From: Synergistaceae bacterium
GTDB lineage: Bacteria > Synergistota > Synergistia > Synergistales > Synergistaceae
NCBI GenBank assembly: GCA_031274465.1
Contig: JAISQC010000103.1
Location: 1-7,081 of the forward strand
Direction: 5' to 3'
Length of the DNA stretch: 7,081 nt
Part shown: positions 1-6,300 of the stretch, piece after piece
How the letters are laid out: the number at the start of each line of letters is the position of its first letter
How positions within the stretch are numbered: the stretch's first letter is position 1
Made by a program: the position numbers and the translations under genes
The notes under the pieces: model-generated
Seen by the model: the letters and a program-made list of their open reading frames with translations, nothing else
Told to the model about the DNA's origin: nothing
The model's database searches: none

Positions 1-929
1 GAGGCGCCGGACGAGCTGCCGCTCGAGTCCGCTGTTGAATAATAAACGTTGTAGTCGGAGACCCCGCCCGATGAGTCGTATATCGGGTCTATTTTCTCGA
101 CAACGCCGTAGTTCGAGCCGCCGCTGCCTCCCCCAAATAGCCACGCTATGATATCCCCTATGGAAGGCATCCCAGTCTGCGTCAAATTTGACGCGGAACC
201 CGTCCAGTTCTGAGCGTTTGGCGCGCCTCCGTACCAGTTGATCGTTATCCCGCGCAATTGCTCGGCCCGCCCGATGGCATACGACTCCTGCTGCCCGAGG
301 TTTAGGGAAATATGATATATGGGATTGTACGGAATCTGAGTGCCGTCTTCTATCGGATCGGGGTTCGCCCCTCCGCCAGTTCCGTCATCGCCGCCCCCGG
401 TTCCATCGCCAGGGTTCGTTTTTCCGCCGCCGCCGTCATCGCCGCCCCCGGTTCCATCGCCAGGGTTCGTTCCGCCGCCACCGGTTCCACCGCCAGGGTT
501 CGTTTCTCCGCCGCCGCCGCCGCCGCCGCCGTCATCGCCGCCCCCGGTTCCGTCGCCAGGGTTCGTTCCGCCGCCGCCGTCATCGCCGCCACCGGTTCCA
601 CCGCCAGGGTTCGTTCCGCCGCCACCGGTCCCGCCGCCGATTGACTGCATCAGCTTCGTCAGTTCCGACTCGGTCCATTCGTACTCGTTGGCGGCGTGCT
701 CCAGAAACCCCGAGTACTCGGTGAGGTTTTCGTTGATCTCAGTGTATTTCCCCCGCATTGAAAGCAGGTTCTGGACGATGAGCGACGGCAGCCTGCCGTC
801 GAAGTCCTGCCCGAGGCCGCTCGCTATCCCGGATACGCTCTTCTGGCTCGACATGAGCGCGGAGGCTCTTTCGCCGATGGTCCGCGATTTTTCGATCATT
901 GCGTCTGTTACTGCTTTTATCTTCGGCAT
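1..929 (-). CDS. Secreted T7SS substrate with WXG-like head, Gly-rich linker and degenerate CHAP-like domain (3'-partial)
   Basis: The minus-strand frame is open from ATG at 929-927 to the left edge, giving 309 codons with no stop, so the C-terminus lies outside the window. Residues 1-97 are predicted helical and resemble a WXG100 hairpin, with F43-D-G45 where WXG would sit and a YxxxE export-type motif (Y83 to E87) near the end of the second helix. Residues 98-190 are a Gly/Asp/Thr-rich linker with repeated TNPG units. Residues about 205-305 read like a CHAP amidase/peptidase domain: GQQESYAIGRA, then NAQNW, then GDIIAW, then NYGVVE. Active CHAP domains have GQC and GHVA-VVE, so the catalytic Cys is Gln214 and the catalytic His is Asn273 here. 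I infer an exported, cell-wall-directed but probably non-hydrolytic protein. An AAGGA lies about 14 nt before the ATG, an unusually long spacing; an in-frame TAA just upstream excludes an earlier start. The CHAP assignment is by pattern reading only. Confidence 0.8.
   Translation of the reverse strand, partial: MPKIKAVTDAMIEKSRTIGERASALMSSQKSVSGIASGLGQDFDGRLPSLIVQNLLSMRGKYTEINENLTEYSGFLEHAANEYEWTESELTKLMQSIGGGTGGGGTNPGGGTGGGDDGGGGTNPGDGTGGGDDGGGGGGGGETNPGGGTGGGGTNPGDGTGGGDDGGGGKTNPGDGTGGGDDGTGGGANPDPIEDGTQIPYNPIYHISLNLGQQESYAIGRAEQLRGITINWYGGAPNAQNWTGSASNLTQTGMPSIGDIIAWLFGGGSGGSNYGVVEKIDPIYDSSGGVSDYNVYYSTADSSGSSSGA
363..638 (-). repeat. In-frame Gly-rich linker repeats (TNPG[D/G]GTGG units)
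   Basis: Five copies of the 9-mer agggttcgt (plus strand; encodes TNP on the minus strand) start at 411, 462, 495, 558 and 606. A sixth degenerate copy starts at 360. The spacings are 51, 51, 33, 63 and 48 nt, all multiples of three, so copy-number changes would keep the reading frame. The units encode Gly-rich segments with Asp-Asp pairs between TNPG motifs, and form a flexible acidic linker between the WXG-like head and the CHAP-like domain. Repeats of this kind are prone to slippage and to assembly error. Confidence 0.85.
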
Positions 930-992
930 TAATGCTTATACCGTCCTTCTCTCATGTTTTTAACAAATTACTTAGGATGTTTTAAAAATGTA
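930..992 (-). other. AT-rich intergenic spacer before the CHAP-like gene
   Basis: This 63-bp spacer separates the stop of the tandem-WXG gene from the start of the CHAP-like gene. It is sharply AT-rich compared with its surroundings (18 G/C in the 60 bases 961-1020). It holds a weak ribosome-binding site (AAGGA, at about 944-948) and an imperfect direct repeat on the plus strand (atgtttttaac near 953, atgttttaaaa near 977). I see no convincing -35/-10 pair or terminator hairpin, but an A/T-rich spacer could host a weak internal promoter. Confidence 0.4.
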
Positions 993-1886
993 CTACCTGT
1001 TAAGCAATTCCTCGATCATGGGGTATGCAACGTCAAAAGGATATTTTGGCAAACCTATTTCAGGCGGGCCAATTATCGGCCAAGGACGGGGAACAGGATA
1101 CACGGGAAGCGGCCTGAAAATAGGCGGCCACGGGTTGATCGGCGGTCTTGGGGGCAACGCCGGACCCAGCGGCTTTTGGCCAGCGTCCTTGTTCCAGACA
1201 GTCGCCTCGAAAGCCCAGGTTTTTTTCAGTTGCGACGATATCGCGCTCTCCTTCGCCGACACGTCGCGCTCCCACTCGTCGAACATATCGGCGCCCTTTG
1301 TGAGCGCCGTCGACAGCCCGCCGAGGGCCGACGAGTTGAAGGATGCGAGGTCTTTTACAAGCAGCGACAGGTCGTCGTTTATTCGGTATCGCTCCTGGCA
1401 TCTCCACCCGTCGTGGCGGTTGGCTTTTTTCAGAAGCTCTATCGCCCCTTCGACCAGCTCTTGCGCCCTTGCTACCGTATCCTTCGAGTAGCTTCGCATG
1501 TACTCACTGTCGAAGCGAATTTTTTTACCCAAAGAAACAGGAACTGGGGCAGATGGAAACTTGAAAAAACGAGCTTCACCAAAGGTTTTGTAATTTACAG
1601 ATGACAGCATTTTGCCTACATTAGCGTCCACACTAGCGCAGTCATCCACGCATTTCTTCGTCGTATTGTAATATTCCTTCAGCGCGTTGTTGAAAGCTTC
1701 GATCTCGGCCCGCGACCTCCGAAATTTCCGCGAGCAGACCGTCTGCGTCTCGGACTCCCACGCGCCCTCCATGGAGGCGAACACGTCCGCCACCTGCTTC
1801 AGCGAATCCTCCTGAGAGGCTATCTCCTTCAGCGATTTGCGGATTCCCTCGTTGACGTTGGCAACGTTGATCGTAGTTGCGGCCAT
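993..1886 (-). CDS. Tandem WXG-like helical protein with proline-rich C-terminal tail, putative T7SS substrate
   Basis: This gene encodes 297 residues. Residues 1-90 look like a WXG100 hairpin, with W43-E-S45 at the turn (Gly replaced by Ser). After a linker at about 91-125, residues 126-232 form a second helical block whose turn carries W161-R-C163 followed by ERYRIN; I read this as a second, diverged WXG-like hairpin. Residues 239-289 contain 20 prolines in short P-P-x and P-x-P runs, and the protein ends with Y288-PMI-E292, a YxxxE match close to the C-terminus. No toxin domain, signal peptide or membrane segment is visible. Cysteines at 51, 79, 83 and 163 are notable for a probably exported protein. 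The start is ATG at 1886, 6 bp after the preceding stop, with AGGGG upstream. It may pair with the 102-residue upstream protein. An alternative is an LXG-like targeting domain without a toxin. Family membership is inferred. Confidence 0.8.
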   Translation of the reverse strand: MAATTINVANVNEGIRKSLKEIASQEDSLKQVADVFASMEGAWESETQTVCSRKFRRSRAEIEAFNNALKEYYNTTKKCVDDCASVDANVGKMLSSVNYKTFGEARFFKFPSAPVPVSLGKKIRFDSEYMRSYSKDTVARAQELVEGAIELLKKANRHDGWRCQERYRINDDLSLLVKDLASFNSSALGGLSTALTKGADMFDEWERDVSAKESAISSQLKKTWAFEATVWNKDAGQKPLGPALPPRPPINPWPPIFRPLPVYPVPRPWPIIGPPEIGLPKYPFDVAYPMIEELLNR

Positions 1887-1892
1887 GGCGGT

Positions 1893-2201
1893 TTACCCCT
1901 GCACCTTGCCGCTCAGTTCGCGGTCGATGCGCTGATATTTCGCGACCGTCTCGCCGATGAATTTATTCGTCCCGCCGCACCTCGACTCGAAACCTTCGAG
2001 CAACTTGCAAAATTCCGCGAGCTTCGCGTCGAGCGCGCTCCGAGCGTCCCCGATCATGCCCGCGTCGCTCACCCTGGAGGGGGCAAGCAGCGCGCGCGCC
2101 TCGGCCAGCTTGGCGGCAGCGCTCTCGATGCTATTGATGTCCGCAGCCGCTTCCTGCTCGTTTATTACAATGGTGCCACCTGAGCCTTTAAGTTCCGCCA
2201 T
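1893..2201 (-). CDS. Small helical WXG-like / Lap-like T7SS partner protein with C-terminal YxxxD
   Basis: This gene encodes 102 residues. After a short Gly-containing N-terminus, two long amphipathic helices (about 15-42 and 53-73) flank a turn with M49-I-G51, which resembles the WXG position without the Trp. A third helix carries Y89-QRI-D93, matching the YxxxD/E secretion motif of ESX substrates. Size, helical content and position just before a larger WXG-like gene recall the small Lap/SACOL2603-type proteins that accompany larger T7SS substrates; this is an inference from pattern, not a confirmed family hit. I chose the ATG at 2201 because GAAGGGG (2211-2217) lies 9 nt upstream. The in-frame ATG at 2219 would add MKGRRR and leave no Shine-Dalgarno at a proper distance. 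The gene overlaps the end of the preceding gene by 14 bp, which suggests coupled translation. Confidence 0.8.
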   Translation of the reverse strand: MAELKGSGGTIVINEQEAAADINSIESAAAKLAEARALLAPSRVSDAGMIGDARSALDAKLAEFCKLLEGFESRCGGTNKFIGETVAKYQRIDRELSGKVQG

Positions 2202-2625
2202 TCGCCGACGCCCCTTCATCGCCCGATCCGAGCTTTTGCGTTATATACCCGTCGAGCGGCGCCCTGTCGGCAAACCAGCGGGCCGCGTATTCGCCCTCGC
2301 CAGTCCGTTCGAGCAGCATATACGAGTCGGCGGCGTTGTAGATGGTCGCGTAGAACCCGCCCTCGTCTACGACCATGCAATTTTCCGGCTTCGAGCAGAA
2401 AGCCGCGCAGAGGGAAAGGGCGAAGTCGAGCGTGATCTCGCCCTTCGTGTTTTCCTTGAGCAATTTTTTCTTGTGCAGTGCGCGTTTGGTCTCGTCGAGT
2501 TCGGACTCGAGCTTCGCCTCGTCGGCGGGGAAATCGTACTCGACGTTCACGAGGCGCTCCAAGCCTAGCATCATCGCGCTGTAAAACAGTTCCCTGTTTG
2601 AAACTTGCAGATAGTTTTCTTCCAT
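2188..2625 (-). CDS. Conserved-looking hypothetical T7SS-locus protein, possible substrate chaperone
   Basis: This gene encodes 145 residues, and I do not recognise its family with confidence. It starts with a helical segment (SNRELFYSAMMLGLERL), continues with a charged helix at about 33-58, then a GEITLDFALSLC helix, then what look like beta strands (MVVDEGGFYATIY and SYMLLER), and ends in a Gly/Ser-rich tail. There is no signal peptide or membrane segment, so it is probably cytosolic. A helix-rich N-terminus followed by strands, in a gene between esxA and substrate genes, is reminiscent of EspG-type chaperones, but it is much shorter and this link is speculative. Cysteines at 73, 77 and 83 cluster. 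The start is supported by AGGAGA 8 nt upstream. The stop overlaps the next gene by 14 bp. Confidence 0.8.
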   Translation of the reverse strand: MEENYLQVSNRELFYSAMMLGLERLVNVEYDFPADEAKLESELDETKRALHKKKLLKENTKGEITLDFALSLCAAFCSKPENCMVVDEGGFYATIYNAADSYMLLERTGEGEYAARWFADRAPLDGYITQKLGSGDEGASANGGT

Positions 2626-2631
2626 CGGGCT

Positions 2632-2639
2632 GTCTCCTT
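2632..2639 (-). promoter_or_regulatory. Ribosome-binding site of the 145-residue gene
   Basis: On the minus strand the sequence AAGGAGA lies about 8 nt before the ATG at 2625. It is a strong Shine-Dalgarno placed just after the esxA-downstream hairpin, so translation here is initiated independently of esxA. Confidence 0.75.
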
Positions 2640-2655
2640 AAATATAAAGTCCTGC

Positions 2656-2690
2656 CGCCAAGGGGCGTTCCGCCCCCTGGCGTTTTTTTC
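2656..2690 (-). terminator. Strong hairpin between esxA and downstream genes (attenuator or mRNA stabiliser)
   Basis: Positions 2656-2667 and 2671-2682 form a 12-bp stem around a 3-nt loop. In the minus-strand RNA every position pairs, counting one G-U wobble (2677 with 2661). In a plus-strand RNA that position is an A-C mismatch. The T-run (2683-2689) follows the stem on the plus strand, so as an intrinsic terminator it points against the genes. In the minus-strand transcript the stem is preceded by seven A and followed by no immediate U-run. I infer a 3'-end stabiliser or a leaky attenuator that keeps esxA mRNA more abundant than the downstream messages, with a possible second role of blocking antisense transcription into esxA. 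Confidence 0.6.
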
Positions 2691-2701
2691 GCGTGGGCGC
2701 G

Positions 2702-2995
2702 CTAAACGTTGCCCATCTGCGACTTGAGTTCCGCTTCCGTGTCCCTCATGCGGGTCGCGGCTGTGTTCATGAGCTGCGCGAAGGCTTCGATGTCCTCCGC
2801 GAACTTCTTGAAGGTCGGGTCCTTCGCCTGGAAGCTGCTCTGGAAAGCCTTCTGCGATTCGCCCTCCCACACGCTCACTATGTCGTTGACCAACTGCGTG
2901 ATCTGCGTGTAGATCTGCGTGTGCTCGTCCTTTCTCTTGCGAAGGTCGCTTGCCTTCGCCTCCAGGTCCTCGGGTGTGATTTTGATCGTTGCCAT
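2702..2995 (-). CDS. esxA: WXG100 family secreted protein, EsxA-like
   Basis: This gene encodes 97 residues, the standard length for WXG100 proteins. It is a helix-turn-helix with W43-E-G45 at the turn, a charged helix before it and a long amphipathic helix after it. Proteins of this family are exported as dimers through the EssC/EccC-driven channel without a cleaved signal peptide and are needed for secretion of other substrates. No C-terminal YxxxD/E motif is present, so it may form a homodimer, as Firmicutes EsxA does, or pair with a partner that carries the motif, such as the 102-residue protein downstream. The ATG at 2995 has a strong AAGGAGAGG upstream. The gene follows the YukD-like gene by 47 bp and is followed by a strong hairpin, which fits high expression. 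Confidence 0.95.
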   Translation of the reverse strand: MATIKITPEDLEAKASDLRKRKDEHTQIYTQITQLVNDIVSVWEGESQKAFQSSFQAKDPTFKKFAEDIEAFAQLMNTAATRMRDTEAELKSQMGNV

Positions 2996-3000
2996 TGCTA

Positions 3001-3010
3001 ACCTCTCCTT
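3001..3010 (-). promoter_or_regulatory. Strong ribosome-binding site of esxA
   Basis: On the minus strand the sequence AAGGAGAGGT lies 5 nt before the esxA ATG. It is the best Shine-Dalgarno in the window and suggests that EsxA is made in larger amounts than its neighbours. Confidence 0.85.
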
Positions 3011-3042
3011 TCAGATATGGTGCTATATTCTCGTCCCTAGGG

Positions 3043-3306
3043 TCAGGGTTGAGTGCCGTTTATGACGACTATCCGGCTGCCGTCGAACGCTCCGGCGCCC
3101 GCCAGAGTCTCGCCCGTCGCGAGCGCGCGGTTTTTATATTGCACGATGCAGTCGCTCCATCCGCCGAACTCGCTGCGCGCCAGGATTTTCAATATTTCCA
3201 GAAGCTTTGCCTTGAATTCGCCGAACGGGATGAGCGCCGGTATCTCCAAATCCGCTTCGAAGCTCCCGGAGGCGGTCATCACGGTGACGATGAAATACTC
3301 AGGCAT
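3043..3306 (-). CDS. YukD/EsaB-like ubiquitin-fold T7SS component
   Basis: This gene encodes 87 residues when started at the ATG at 3306. The pattern is beta-grasp: an N-terminal strand pair (YFIVTVMT and SFEADLEIP), a helix (FKAKLLEILKIL), and a C-terminal part with ALATGETLAGAGAFDG followed by the strand RIVVI. The "residue-L-x-x-G-x-T-L, then D-G-S-x-I" layout is typical of YukD/EsaB. These proteins are small cytosolic accessory factors of Firmicutes-type T7SS; their molecular role is not fully settled. The start overlaps the essC stop by 8 bp (ATGCCTGA), implying translational coupling. A start at 3330 would add MWGWRWPP and break the usual short N-terminus. Confidence 0.88.
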   Translation of the reverse strand: MPEYFIVTVMTASGSFEADLEIPALIPFGEFKAKLLEILKILARSEFGGWSDCIVQYKNRALATGETLAGAGAFDGSRIVVINGTQP

Positions 3307-6300
3307 TGGCGGCCACCGCCAGCCCCACATACGCCAATTTGACGAAGGACGCGCGCCTGCCGTGCATCACGCACGCGACATATCCCTGGAGCGCGCAGTC
3401 GTTCTCGTCGTGCAGGGCGTTGAACATGCTGTGGTCTTTGAGGCGCCCGCCGAGAGCGATGGCGTTGCCGTTCGCCAAACAGCTTTTGAGCGGCTTCATG
3501 GCTTGATTGTGAAACCGCGTCAGCTCGGCTGCGTCGCCCGTCACCCAGACGTACATGCCATACTCCTCGCCGTTGCGTATTATGACGTCGAGCGCGTCCG
3601 CCCCCTCGTCCGAAACTTCCTCGAAAAACCTGCCCAGCTCGTCTATGCAGATCGCTATGCGGGGCGCGCCCTCGCTTCCCTCGTCGTTTCGCCGGTCGTA
3701 TTCCGCCGCCAGCTCCGCCATCATGGCGTCCGATTCGGCGCCGTCGCGCGCTGTCCTAGCCCTCCCGCCGCACAGTGACTCCAATGCGTCGCCTTTTTCG
3801 TAAATATAGATATCCGTGTCGGAGTCCCCGGCTAGCGCGCGCACTATCAAGCCAAGCGCGTTCGTCTTGCCGCTGCCGGGCAATCCCGAGATAACGCAGC
3901 CGTTCATATTTTCAAAGATGAAATCGTACGCGCCCGACGCCGCCCTATCGATGCCTATCTGGACGCGATTTTTGTCGAACTGCATTGAGTCGGCGTCTAT
4001 CTCCTGAGACGAGCCTCGGGCGAGAGACGCCTTCGGGCCTGTCCACGAGTCGCTCATCGCCGAGCAGATCGCGCGGAGCTGTTTCACGCGCTCGCCCTCG
4101 CCGGCGCCAGACACGCACAGGGCGGTCTGGAACTCCAGCGGCCCTTTCGCGAGGCCGCGCCCCGGAAAATGTCCGGGCTCCACCCTGCCGTTGCCGCCGA
4201 CGAGCGCGCGGTAATCGGCCCTGTCAGTGAGCTGCAGCGCGTAAGACGCCTTCACGTACTGCGACACGCGGTACATGAAACTGCCCTGATTGCCGGCGGT
4301 TATCGCAAGATAAAGCCCAAGGCCTCCGCCCTCCCTCGCCACGTCGATGAGCGAATCGAGCATGTCCGGGTACATGGCGTGAAGGGAGGCCATGTTGTCG
4401 ATGACAACCAGCAGCGCGGGGATGGACTCGCCTGTTATCTCGCGGTAGGCCTCGATCACGCCCACCCCCTGCTCCGCGAAGCGCCGCTTGCGCGAGGCGA
4501 GCTCGCCTGTCAGGTATTCCTCCGCCTCTTTCACCTTCTCCGCGTCGTTGGCGTCGGCTATGAGCAGCGTGTGCGGCAGCCCCTCGAAAATTTTCATGCC
4601 CCAGCTTCCGAAATCAAGCACGACGAATTGAACCTGATCGGGAGTGTACAGGCTCGCCGCCGAGAGCAGCACCGTCTGCAAAAACGCGGTCTTGCCGGAT
4701 GACGGGGCGCCGTAGACGATATGGTGCCCGTCGCGCATGAAGTCCAAGACGAGCGGGTACTGCCTCTGGCCCTCGGGGTCGTCCACCAGGCCCGCCACGA
4801 CCGACAGGCCGTCGCTTCGCTCCTGCCAAGCGCCATTTTGGAAGGCCTCGCGCCCGCCGATGAGGTCGGACAGGAACAGTTGCTTCGGCAGGGCTTCCGT
4901 CCACACCTTCCTCGCGTCGGAAATGCCGTTTTTTTCCGCCGTCTCCCTTATGAAGCGCGACACGGCGCGCCCCTCGCTCAAGTCGCCGCCCTCGGCGCCA
5001 GCCGTTTTTTCGTACACCTCGGGGCGGACCCTCCGTCCGTTAGCCTCGACTATGTTGATCTTCGTCGCGGGACCCTTCTGGCCCGTGGCCGGCTGATAAG
5101 GCGCCTTGCTGTAAAACGTCTGCACGTGCTCGTACACCTCGTTGTTGCCCACCTTGACTATGGCGCGCCCCCGTATCGTGATCCTGAACGCGTCGGTGGT
5201 GCCGAGTATTTCCTTGCTCTCCCCCGCCTCGGAGGTCTTCAGGCAGATTCGGAACCTGCTGTTGGCCGACACCTGGCCCGCCACGATCCCGCCCGGAGAC
5301 TGGGTCGCCAATACCATGTAGACGCCGAGGCTGCCGCCCACGCGGGCGATCGAGATGAATTCGTTCATCTGGTCGGGAAACTGCGTCTTTAGCTCCGCAA
5401 ACTCGTCTATCACTATGATGAGGTACGGCATCGGCTCCGGCGCGCGCCCGTTGCGGTACGCTTCCTGGTATTTGTGTATATTTTCGAGCTTCGTCTCCTT
5501 GAAAACAAGCTGCCGCCTGATCAGCTCGCCGTGGAGCGAGCGCAGGTTGCGCTCGATGCTCGTGATGTCGTCCACGTTGCTGATCACGCCCGCCACATGC
5601 GGCAGCTCCATCAGGATGCCGGACAGCCCGTCGCCCTTGAAGTCGATCAGCACGAAGCTCACCTCGTGCGGGTGGAAGTTCAGCGCGACCGACAAAAGCC
5701 ACGTCGTCAGGGTCTCGCTCTTCCCCCATCGCGTCGCACCGGCGACTATCCCGTGCGGCCCCATGCCCTTTTCGTGGATGTCGAAGCAGAACGTCTCCCC
5801 GTTCTCCCTGATGCCCAGTGGCGCGGCGATGCTTTTGAACGGCGCGCTGCCCAGCCAGCGGCCCATCACGTCCAGCTCATCCACCCGATTTGCCCCGTAG
5901 CCCTGGAGGAACGTTATGTAATCCGGCATCGAGGCGGTCACGGCGGACGAGCGGAGGCGCACCGGCGCGAGGCTCCTGGCAAATTCGTCGGCCAGGCTTC
6001 TGGATATCCTCTCCGGCGCGAACGAAGCCCAGCCAGCCGCGCCAGATTTCAACTGGAGGGAACATGCGGCCTCGTCGCAATTGACTATGGCCTGGCATTC
6101 GCCGGGAAGCAGCTCCATCCCGCCATAAGCGTAGACGACCGTCATCCCGAGCTGCTGGGACTCGGGCAGTATCTGCTCACCGCTGTCCTCGGTGAGGGAT
6201 TTGTCGGCTAGCAGCAGGAGATAAAACGGCATTTCCGGACCCTTATGATCGTTCGACGCGCCCCTGCGGCGGGATTTGAGCAGGTCCCCCATCTCGCGGA

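Noticed and set aside
350..625. Minus-strand Ala/Glu-rich 91-residue open frame
   Set aside because: It is an alternative frame across the GC-rich repeats, lying wholly inside the longer CHAP-like gene, with no domain sense of its own.
363..638. CRISPR-like regular repeats
   Set aside because: Spacing is irregular and always a multiple of three, the 'spacers' are themselves repetitive and coding, so these are protein linker repeats.
340..963. Plus-strand proline-rich open frame (PPPVPSPGFV-type repeats)
   Set aside because: It is the antisense image of the Gly-rich linker and WXG-like head; the minus-strand frame has the coherent domain structure and matches the operon's direction.
2199..2219. 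Start of the 102-residue gene at 2219
   Set aside because: The Shine-Dalgarno GAAGGGG overlaps that start region and is correctly spaced only for the ATG at 2201.
2693..3001. Plus-strand 102-residue frame over esxA, and other long plus-strand frames across essC
   Set aside because: They are antisense to well-supported genes, and are expected by chance in GC-rich DNA; none shows recognisable domains.
3011..3042. Promoter for esxA (GAATATAG as a -10 element)
   Set aside because: No acceptable -35 element is visible at the right distance, so a dedicated promoter cannot be claimed from sequence alone.
3304..3330. Longer YukD-like protein starting at 3330
   Set aside because: It would add a Trp-rich MWGWRWPP extension not expected for the fold, and the ATG at 3306 gives the usual short overlap with essC.
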